Assembly: GCF_000276665.1 (NCBI RefSeq)
Contig: NW_004955516.1
Coordinates: 3,465,105-3,529,104 of the forward strand
DNA length: 64,000 nucleotides
Reading direction: 5' to 3'
Origin: Chinchilla lanigera
Taxonomy: Eukaryota > Chordata > Mammalia > Rodentia > Chinchillidae
Below the pieces are notes generated by a model. The model was given only the letters and a program-made list of their open reading frames with translations, was not told the origin of the DNA and searched no databases. Made by a program: the position numbers and the translations under genes. Of the stretch, positions 55,940-64,000 are shown in pieces. The stretch's first letter is position 1. Each line of letters opens with the position of its first letter.

Positions 55940-56310
55940 AAAACTGTACCTTGCCAGATACTGTACTTGGAAACTTAAAAATTAGCTAATCTCATGAAAC
56001 TCATTCCTTATTAAAGCTCAACATTCTAGCTAGTAAATCATCCTTCACGTTCCATTAAAGGCATTAGCGTCCATACAGGATAAAGATGAGATTTAATTTA
56101 CCTTGACCTTACCCTAACAAAAGAAAAATCATTTCATGAAAGTATTACTCAAAAACTAAGGAGCCAACTTTTAAATTTTTGTTTGTTTTCCAGAAACTAA
56201 GGAGGTAAAGACATTTTCTATACCAATAGTATTCAAACAATCGCCATCAGTTTCAAAAAGCCAGACTGAAAGTGGAGGATTTTCTTCTTGAGGTTGCACA
56301 AAGACTTAAT
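55940..56310. other. No gene or repeat recognised
   Basis: Single-copy AT-rich sequence. Confidence 0.5.
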
Positions 56311-56312
56311 CT

Positions 56313-56412
56313 TTTTTTTCTTGTTTTGTTTTTTTTCCCCTGTACCGCGGATCGAACTCACCACCTTGCGCTTGCCGGGCAGGCGCTGTGCCAGAGCTAA
56401 ATCCCCAGCCCT
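56313..56412 (-). mobile_element. ID SINE
   Basis: ctgtaccgcggatcgaac to aaatccccagccc; a[ag].cttaatct flanks both sides. Confidence 0.95.
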
Positions 56413-56449
56413 TTAAAGCCTTAATCTTGACAAGGGTTTTTGTGGAGTT

Positions 56450-57330
56450 GCTGTGACCCCTTGAATCGGGACCAAATGAAGCCTCCCCTCCGCTTACCTC
56501 GCTGTCGCTGCCCGGGAACCTGTCCTCCCCGCACCGGAGCGGATGTGGTGGAAGCAGCTGGTGGCGTACTCGGTCCACTCATCATCCCTGGTATTGCACA
56601 CCGGAGCTCGGAAGAGAGACTCATACCGAGTTCTCGGAATTGCTGGCTACATAGGGGTGGAGGCTGGCAGAGGGCAGCGCCACGAGCGCGGGGTACACGA
56701 CCACGTGCTCCCTAGGACCCCTAGGGTGTTCTTAGGGCCTCTCCATAATAAACCATAACTTCCTTCCCTAATCAGCCCATCCAAGCGTGGGCCTTGTTTC
56801 CGGCGCTGTGGCCTCCGGCAGCTCAGCAGCCTGCCGGGAAGATCCTTCTAGGTGGTCCCCCCAACCCAGCGACTAGGCTTTCTTGCATTTTGTATTTGCA
56901 TTTAAGGGAGTCGGAAAGGGCCATTTCCCGCTCCCTATGGGGGTTTGCGAGGGCTTGTCCAAAAATGCATCAGGGTGCAGCTTTCCATACCGCCCAAGTT
57001 CCTGTGGCGCTGGTGGAACCCTAAGACTGGCTGCTGCCCAGCTATGAAGTGAGCTGTGACCCCGGGGCTTTGCAAAAGAGAGTCCTGGCTTCGGAACCTA
57101 AGGTAGGCCTCTCCTCCGCAGGGAAGGCTGGAGGCAGCGTTGGAGAAGGAGCGGAACACCGACAGCTTGCAGGCTATTTTCCTACAGCGTCTTTTTCAGG
57201 GGCTGCACCTCTTTGTTCTGGCGGCAGGGGCGGGGTGGGAGGTGGGTCTTCCTTTTGGAGAAGGCAGCTGAGACCGACTGCTTCTTTAAGAAATTTTCCA
57301 GTCCCAATAGTGGGACGACCTGAAAGTTCT
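56450..57330. promoter_or_regulatory. CpG-rich region, possible promoter or retrocopy
   Basis: By my count about 40 CpGs in 0.88 kb, densest at 56460-56720. A 71-codon plus frame starts at 56543 in a fair Kozak context (begins MWWKQLVAYSVHSSSLVLHT) and ends beside an AATAAA at 56747; I do not recognise it. Minus frames at 57182-57484 are likewise unassigned. Could be a first exon, a processed pseudogene or an LTR. Confidence 0.4.
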
Positions 57331-57537
57331 TAGCAGGCTGCCTCGGCATTTGGGAGCAGCACCTGGAGAGCTCTGGGTGCAACCTCTTGTTTCCCAGTTG
57401 TTTTGCCTTTGATTCTTTTAACGGCTGCTTCAGCAGGAAGAATGTCCCATTGTCCGAAGAGGGAGTTCCATCAAGTGCAAACACACCTGTTTTGGATTCT
57501 TAAGATTCACACCACTGGCCTGTGAAATATTATGAGG

Positions 57538-57925
57538 GGCCCTGTTATGATTTGTGTCTAGATGTCCCGCAAAGCCTCATACAGTCATGGGGCGGGCTTC
57601 TAAACTTTGTGATTGATTCCCGGTCCAATGCTAGGATTATGGGTGTGAGTGCTACACCCCTCCTGGGGCGGGGAGCCTGCATAGAATACAAGGGAGGGAG
57701 GGAGGCTTGCTCTCTGCTGCTCCTTCCTTTTTGCTGTTGCTGCTTTTCCTGTTTTCTCATGGCCTTGAACAGTTGCCCCCTGCCATGTGCCACTCTGCCT
57801 TGGAGCCGGCCGAGTATGGACTGAAACCTCCACAAACTGTGAGCTAAATAAACCTTTCCTTCCTTCATTTTGGGCATCACGTATTTTGTCTCAGCAATGT
57901 GAGAAAAGTAACCAAGACAGGCCCT
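57538..57925 (+). mobile_element. MaLR LTR (MT/ORR1-like)
   Basis: ccctgttatgatttgtgtct, gactgaaacctccacaaac, gtgagctaaataaacctttc, cacgtattttgtctcagc. Sister of 23706-24046. Confidence 0.8.
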
Positions 57926-58224
57926 GACACACAGACTCCCATTCTCAGAAGCCCGCACATGGGCTCAGCTCTCATACTGGTTTTAGATTTGTTGGTCCTT
58001 AGGGGTGGTTTTTGGTTTTTGGTTCTCAGTACCAGGATCATACTGTAGCTGTCCATTTCCTTATAGGTGGAGGACTAGAAGCAGACCCCAGACTGCTTGG
58101 AGGAAGTGTCTATTTTGGTGGCATCTAGTTCTGGTCAGAGTCACATGGCATTTGAATGGTTTCAAAGTCATGCGTCTTCCCTCAGAGGGGTGTTTGGCTC
58201 CTGAAAGGCTTCTTTGAGGAATGA

Positions 58225-58352
58225 TGAAAGCATTAATTACACAGTGGCAATGTTTGCACACTGAGTACACTAAAAACTATGATATACTTTAAAGGAGCAA
58301 ATTGCATGTGCTATGCATTTTATCTCAATAAAACTGTTTTAAAAATCTAATA
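58225..58352 (+). mobile_element. LINE-1 3' tip
   Basis: gcacactgagtacactaaaa and attttatctcaataaaactg: L1M 3' terminus. Confidence 0.6.
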
Positions 58353-58479
58353 CAGATGACGACGCGAAGGCAAAGTGCACGGTTTAGCGTGATGTGTAAA
58401 GGGACACCTGCTGCGGGACAGAACCAAATTTCCCCCTATTTGTGCTGACCGAAGGACCTACAGCCATGGCAGTAACTGA

Positions 58480-58905
58480 GGAGAGATGCTTCCTTCACTT
58501 CATATGTTTTCAAGGTACATCCACGTTGTAGCATGCATTCGGCCACTTCCTTCCTGCAGCTGAACATTCCGCATTTTATCTACTCATCAGTTGAAGGACA
58601 TTTGGGTTGTTTCTGGTTTTTGTTTTTGTGGGTTTTTTGTTTTTTTTTTTTTTTTTTTTTTGGCTTTTATGGCTATGAATAATGCTACTGTGAACATTCA
58701 TGTGCAAGTTTTCATGCAGACATGTGTTTTTTGTTTCTCTTGACTATACTTAGGATTGGAATCGCTGGGTCACAGGGTAACTCTGTCTGCAGTACTTTGA
58801 GGAGATGCCAGAGCATTTTGCATAGTGGCTGCACCATTTTACTACCAGTACTGCCTGAGAGTTCCAGTTTCTCTAAATCTGTTTGGTTTTGTTTTAAATC
58901 AAATT
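58480..58905 (-). mobile_element. LINE-1 3' region
   Basis: acattccgcattttatctac, ttgaaggacatttgggttg, tatggctatgaataatgct, tgaggagatgccagagcatt: complement of L1. A T tract lies at 58640-58661. Confidence 0.75.
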
Positions 58906-59445
58906 TTCAAGACTGCTGACGGCAGATCCAGACTGTTGAGATGGAAAAAATTAGAAAGAGATATACCAATATATCAAGTGTTCCGGGGCTGCTGGCAGGG
59001 ATGTGAGCCTGTTGGATGGAGAGTGGTCAGGAAAAAATCCAGTGTAAAGTAAAATAACATATTTTAAACATGATCATCATCATTAACCAAGATCTTGTCA
59101 CCACCTGTTCTTTTGTGCTCATCGGAAAAGCAAGACCAAATGTATGTCTCTCTCCTGGGCAGCATGCATATTCATATTGAGAGATTTAAATTAAGGACAA
59201 AATAAATAATTGTGAATAATTACATTTGAGGGAGAAAATGAAGCGCTATTTATGATATTGTTTCAGTCTGATGTATTATCCAGCTAAAGTGCTAATTCCC
59301 TCCTTGAAACCTTCATTCCACTCAGTCCCTTCGGCAACTCTGCTATCCTTTTCACCCCGTTATTCTTTGGCTTCCTCTGAAAACATAGGCTTGCTCCTCA
59401 GATTACTCACTCGGCACCTTGTGATGTGTACTGTTGTAGTTATTT
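58905..59445. other. No gene or repeat recognised
   Basis: Single-copy sequence; 59160-59290 is AT-rich. Confidence 0.5.
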
Positions 59446-59448
59446 AAC

Positions 59449-59637
59449 TGTTTTTTTCTCCTTACTGGACATTGAACCCAGGGCCTTCGCACTGAACTTT
59501 ACCACCAGACTCTCTTCTATTTCTATTTTAAGAGAGGCTGCCCCTTAGATGCCCAGGCGAGGCTCGAACTTTTGATCCTCCTGCTTTAGCCTCCCAAAGT
59601 ACTAGGATTACAGGCATGTGTCACCACACCTGCCGTT
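59449..59637 (-). mobile_element. Composite B1-ID SINE (diverged)
   Basis: ID part cattgaacccagggccttcg, then B1 part taagagaggctgcccc to gtcaccacacctgcc. Confidence 0.7.
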
Positions 59638-60068
59638 ATTTCACTTTGATGCAAATATGATTTGCATCCCTTCATCACTGTCTGAATGCATTCAGGGTGG
59701 TAAACTTTCCAATTCACCAAACGCAATTTGGAATTAGGGTATGAGAGTTGCTTAAGTGTGCTCGATTTATCTCTGTTGAATGATTTAATTTTGGAACCTG
59801 ACACAAATTTTGGTGATAAGATGACAAGGTATAAATTTTTAAAAATTTCTGAACCCTGAGAATAAGCACCTCCGGAATTGCTTATTTTATAACATAATTT
59901 ACCAACCTCAGAAATGCAGTCTATACTAGCAGTCAGAAATAGATAATTGACCAAAACCTGACCCTCAGCCAAATTTCTGAGTCATTCTGTTGGTGACCGG
60001 TTTTGTCATCTGAGCACACACGTGCGTGTGCATGTGCACATGCAATCCACACAGCTCCAACAGAACTC

Positions 60069-60160
60069 CGGGTGGGGATGTGGCTCAGTGGTTGAGCCCT
60101 TGCTTATCGTGTGGAAGGCTCTGGATTCTATCCCCAGCACTGGCAACTAGCAACAACAAC
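60069..60160 (+). mobile_element. ID SINE, older subfamily
   Basis: cgggtggggatgtggctcag to ctatccccagcactgg, caa-repeat tail. Confidence 0.85.
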
Positions 60161-60289
60161 AAAATAATCCGCCTGGCATTATTTGCCTGTGAACGTACAA
60201 AACTTGAGCAGCAGTAAACAACAGGGTTGCAGGTTGCCACAAAAGCCTAAAGATCCATTCCCAGGACTGGAAGATAATAATCATCCGCT

Positions 60290-60720
60290 CGAACCTATTG
60301 AGAGATTTTATTCACAGCTTTTTATGCTGCAGAGTTTATGAAATAAAATAATAACGTAACACAGTGTACTTTGGATTTATATAGCACCTTTCATCCAAGG
60401 AGCTTAAAGAAACTTACAAACATTACTCATTCACTTTCATAATTTTTTATTGAATTAACAAGACAGTCTGCTGTACAAAAGTTGAAAGTAATAAAAACAA
60501 CCATATTTTATATAACTATTCCAAACATAGCCATTTTCTGTTTGCTTGACTTACATGAAATTATTCAGCTTCTCATTAGTTTCAACCTCCAGGAGATAAG
60601 GCGACAATGAACTCCTGAAATGTATAAATAAAAAAGAATAATTCAGAGCTCGTGTAGCATTTGTCTTTTCCCTGACTGAGAACTTTAATTTTGGAGAAGG
60701 AAAAACCTGTGATATGTTTC
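60290..60720. promoter_or_regulatory. Candidate conserved non-coding block
   Basis: AT-rich, repeat-free apart from atatagcacctttcatcc with aaggagcttaaagaaactta (60379-60416), which recalls an ancient amniote repeat often preserved as enhancer sequence. Weak inference. Confidence 0.3.
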
Positions 60721-61025
60721 ACACCTCGCCCATCCTATGTGCATTTCACATTTGACAGACAACCCCACTAAGACTGCAACTGCTTTTTAGCCCTTGAGGG
60801 GAAAGGCTGCTGACTCAAACGGAGACATTCCTAGGACTCTGTAATGCTTTAATGGCCTGACTACTTGTTCTTTGATCCTATATTGCAAAGCCAAAGTTGC
60901 TTAGGTCCTGTGTTTATGCCTCTTGGGGATGGAGACATTTTTTAGCAGCTAGAGGGAAATGTAATACAGCTGCTTGAGGAGGCTGCTTCTCTACAATGTA
61001 ATTTCACTAGCGGCCTGCTTATCTT

Positions 61026-61133
61026 TTTTTTATTTTTTGTTTTTTGGATTTTTTTTTTCCGGTACAGGGAATCGAACTCCCGACCTTGCGCTTGCCAGGC
61101 AGGCACTGTGCCGCTGAGCTAAATCCCCAGCCC
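61026..61133 (-). mobile_element. ID SINE
   Basis: ccggtacagggaatcgaac to aaatccccagcccc; target duplication ggcctgcttatctt. Confidence 0.97.
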
Positions 61134-61477
61134 CGAGGCCTGCTTATCTTCTGGGTGATTTAAATCCACCTCTGAGTCTTGAGACCTGGGATGGGGGTCT
61201 CAGTAACCTCCACTGGTGTTTTCTTCAAGTAGATACTAGACGTTCTAATGAATTGTTTCTTAAATTAACGTAGAAGTAAGACAATGCTCACAGTTAATAG
61301 GAAAATAACAGCCTTGTCTCAGACCTGCTCGCAACAGCAATAATAAAAGTTTTTCACTAGGAAAGTAGAAGCCTTCCTACCTGAGCCATTCTACCTTCCA
61401 CCCCAGAGGTTTCCTGGTCTCCTTTTTGGGTTTTGGTTTTATAAATGCCAAGGTAAATGTTAAGATGAATGCTGTAG

Positions 61478-61778
61478 TTCAAGCTTCTTTAACAAAGTAC
61501 CACAGGCTGGGTGCTTAAATAGCAGAAATTTCTCACAGTTCTGGAAGCTAGAAGTCTGAGACCTGGATGCCAGCATGCCCGAGTGCCGGAGAAGGCCCTC
61601 TTCTGGGCTGCAGACTGCATTGGTCCTCCACAGGGGAGAGCGGGGGACACTAAGCCCACCCCTGAGGGCTCCACCCGTATGACTTTGTCACTTCCCAAGG
61701 GCCCCACGTCTTAATACCAGCACATTAGGGTTCAGATTTCAAAATACAAATTTTGGAGGGACACAAACAGTCCATGCA
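61478..61778 (-). mobile_element. MaLR LTR (MLT1)
   Basis: ttaacaaagtaccacaggct, ctcacagttctggaagctag, cacttcccaagggccccac, attttggagggacacaaac: complement of MLT1. Confidence 0.85.
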
Positions 61779-61799
61779 ATGAAGATAAACTACAAAGTT

Positions 61800-62645
61800 A
61801 CCCTTCGCTTCATTTTTCTAAATGCATTACTTTATCATATAGTAATGCTTGAGTGTTCTAGCTGATATATGACTTTTGGCTCTATTTATAGAAGTCCTTC
61901 CACGCATAGTGTCATTTTCCATCGTTAGTAGCACAGTCTGAAAATATTAAATGGAAAATTTCCAAAATAAACAACTCATAATTTTAGTTTGTGTGTCATT
62001 CTGCGTTGTGTAATGCAATCTTGCACCACCCCATCCCATCTGGTCTGGGATATGGATCACCCTCTGCCCGTCTGTCCATTACACTGTATGCACACGTGTC
62101 AGTTACTAGCTGTCTTGGTTATCAGATGGATTGTCATGGTATCGCAGTACTTCTGTTCATCCGATTCTTATTTTACTGAACAGCCTCCAAATGCAAGAGT
62201 AATGATGCTGGCAATTAGGATATGCCAAAAATAAACTGGGAAGTACTTTGTTTAACTGAAAAGTTGAAAGTTCTTGACTTAATAAGAAAAGAATTGCCGG
62301 GCATGGTGGTGCGTGCCTGTGATCCCAGCACTCAGGAGGCTGAGGAAGGAGGATCTCCATGAGTTTAAGGCCAGCCTGGGCTACATAAGTGAGTTCAAAG
62401 CCAGCTTGCACTACATAGTGAGACTTTGTCTCAAAAAAAAGAAAAAAATCATATGCTGAGGTTGCTATCATACCTCAAATGGCAAAAGCTATGGCCACCA
62501 TGTACCTAAGTGCTTAGATAATACAGAAAAGGCATTAAAGTACAGGTTTCAGTACTTCCTGCAGTTTCAGCACCTGCTTCAGATTCTTGGAACATATTCT
62601 CTTCCAAAAAGGAGCATTGTATATTAGGCAAAAAGAGTTATTTTA
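61800..62645 (+). mobile_element. Tigger DNA transposon remnant with decayed transposase start
   Basis: aatgcaatcttgcaccaccc, then gcctccaaatgcaagagtaa and gatgctggcaattaggatat, the start of a pogo/Tigger transposase frame, here broken by stops. After a B1, catatgctgaggttgctatc continues the frame. An internal deletion joins it to the 3' end. Confidence 0.75.
62296..62450 (+). mobile_element. B1 SINE
   Basis: gccgggcatggtggtgc to gagactttgtctcaaaa; inserted in the Tigger remnant. Confidence 0.95.
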
Positions 62646-62701
62646 ATGGGAAAACAAAACAAAGGTCCCACTCATCACTTGCTGGTTTTAAAATACTTTG
62701 T

Positions 62702-62740
62702 TAAAAAAAAATAAAATAAAATAAAATAAAATAAAATACT
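62702..62740. repeat. (AAAAT)n microsatellite
   Basis: Six aaaat units, bracketed by the duplicated text aaaatactttgttaa. Confidence 0.95.
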
Positions 62741-62864
62741 TTGTTAAGTAACATACAAAATATAGAGAAGAGTCAACACATATCCTTTACCATAAAATAA
62801 CACATAATATTGGCCTTACTGGTTCATTCTCAGAAGTAGAATAGAATAGTAAAATATTCTTTTT

Positions 62865-62945
62865 TTATGTGGTGCTGGGGATCAAACCCAGGGCCCTATG
62901 CATGCAAGGTAGGAGCTCTACCACTGAGCCACATCTCCAGCCCCT
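62865..62945 (-). mobile_element. ID SINE, older subfamily
   Basis: gtggtgctggggatcaaac to cacatctccagcccc; target duplication aaaatattctttttt. Confidence 0.9.
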
Positions 62946-63053
62946 AAAATATTCTTTTTTAGCTAAAGCTTATATTCTTCCCCTACTCTCCTTCCATTCA
63001 CAGAGAAAACTATACTGGGATTGGTGTGCATAATCCGTATATGTATTTGCTTG

Positions 63054-63214
63054 TTTTTTTGTTCTTTTGTCTTTTTGAGGCAGGGTCTTGCTATGCAGCT
63101 CAGGCTGGCCTTGCGCTCACTTTGTAGCCCAGGCTGGCCTCAAACTCGCAACGATTCTTCTGCCTCAGCCTCCTGAGTGCTGGGATTACAGGCGTGTGCC
63201 ACCACGTTGGGCTA
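63054..63214 (-). mobile_element. B1 SINE
   Basis: gtctttttgaggcagggtc to accacgttgggc; tatgtatttg flanks both sides. Confidence 0.95.
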
Positions 63215-63228
63215 TGTATTTGTTAATC

Positions 63229-63316
63229 AATTTTTTTTTTTGTACTGAGAATCAAACTCAGGACCTTGTGCTTGCCAGGCAGGCACTTATGCCACTGAGC
63301 TACATCCGCAGGCCCC
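63229..63316 (-). mobile_element. ID SINE
   Basis: tttgtactgagaatcaaac to tacatccgcaggcccc. Confidence 0.9.
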
Positions 63317-63371
63317 TTATATGTATTTGAATCCACTAAAACATTACTGTTGCTGCATCTTTATCTGTCTG

Positions 63372-63600
63372 CTGTTATGGTTTGGATATGAAATGTTCTT
63401 CAAAGGCTTATGTGTAGAAGGCTTGGCCTCCAGTGCATCAACAGTCAGAGGTGGGGCTTTTGGAAGATGACTGGAACATGAGGGCTCTGACTTCATCAAT
63501 GGATTCATCCACTGACAGACTCAGAATTTGATGATATTATTGGGAGGTGATGGAAACATAGGAGGTGGGATTTAATTGAAGGGAGTGGACCCAGTGGTAC
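63372..63600 (+). mobile_element. MaLR-like LTR, 5' part
   Basis: gttatggtttggatatgaaa, gaggtggggcttttggaag, atggattcatccactgacag. The 3' part is not recognisable. Confidence 0.6.
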
Positions 63601-63908
63601 CTCAGTTCATGAACTTACTTCTTCCAACGATTCTGATCACAAACTGAACTGGTTGAGAACCAAACCAAATTGAATGGTTAGGTTCAATGTTGACCTAATG
63701 GAGAAATTTTGTCTTCTAGCAGATTAAGTGTTTCTGTTCTGATATTTAGACCTTTGGCCTGTTTTGATTTTAGCTCCATGCACGGTGAGAGAGAGGTCTA
63801 GGTTCAATCTTCAATCCTTGGGAAGCCAGTTCCAAGCAACATTTAGCAAAGAGGCTATCTTTCCTCCAGCAGAAAGATTTGCCCCTTTGTCAAAGATAAG
63901 TTATGGTT

Positions 63909-64000
63909 GGGGCTGGGGATTTAGCTCAGCGGCAAAAAGCGCCTGCCTGGCAAGCGCAAGGTCGTGAGTTCAGTTCCCGGTACCGGAGAAAAACCAAAAA
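63909..64000 (+). mobile_element. ID SINE (runs off the window)
   Basis: Young ID: ggggctggggatttagctc to ggtaccggagaaaaacc. Tail cut by the window end. Confidence 0.97.

Noticed and set aside
1..64000. CRISPR arrays, operons, phage or bacterial defence systems
   Set aside because: Composition, SINE/LINE content and lack of dense coding show mammalian nuclear DNA; the direct repeats present are microsatellites, a minisatellite and transposon target duplications.

Overview
This window reads as rodent nuclear DNA from an intergenic or intronic region. Two interspersed SINE families dominate both strands. One is a tRNA-derived ID element of about 90 bp; its young copies carry GGTACCGGAGAAAAACC next to the A tail. 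The other is a 7SL-derived B1 element of about 150 bp with an internal tandem duplication. Older B1+ID composites (B1-dID/MEN-like) are also present. This mixture is restricted to rodents. The absence of recognisable murine B2 or B4 suggests a non-murid lineage (squirrel-related or castorimorph), but the species cannot be fixed from sequence alone. One 174-base N gap shows the sequence comes from an assembly.

I find no protein-coding gene, functional RNA gene or CRISPR array that can be supported. The long open frames (up to 212 codons) fall in SINEs, LTRs, MIRs, simple repeats or unique sequence and match no protein family I recognise. Besides SINEs there are: old LINE-1 pieces (1-1140 minus; 9.3-11.7 kb; 27.3-31.2 kb plus; 31.9-33.0 kb plus; 47.6-49.1 kb minus; 58.2-58.9 kb); many MaLR/MLT1-type LTRs and one ERVL-like (MLT2-type) LTR; a pair of ERVK-like solo LTRs; two ERV LTR-like pieces at 20.9-21.8 kb; MIR and L2 fossils; Tigger and hAT DNA-transposon remnants; and microsatellites. 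Between them lie AT-rich single-copy blocks (about 4.1, 13.3, 41.5-42.7, 46.0, 54.4 and 60.3 kb) that resemble conserved non-coding sequence, and two CpG-rich patches (50.7-51.1 kb and 56.45-57.3 kb).

The window's strongest signals are structural. First, a 1.6-kb segment (10074-11684) is inverted relative to the repeats that flank it: one L1, one MLT2-like LTR and one ID SINE are each split across the breakpoints in opposite orientations, and the target-site duplications fit. It is either a real inversion or an assembly error. Second, a 354-bp LTR sits inside a B1 with a perfect 6-bp target duplication. Third, a roughly 80-nt LTR-like polyadenylated end has been retroinserted into a MIR. Fourth, one ID element may carry 3'-transduced sequence. 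I see no sign of a novel multi-gene biological system.
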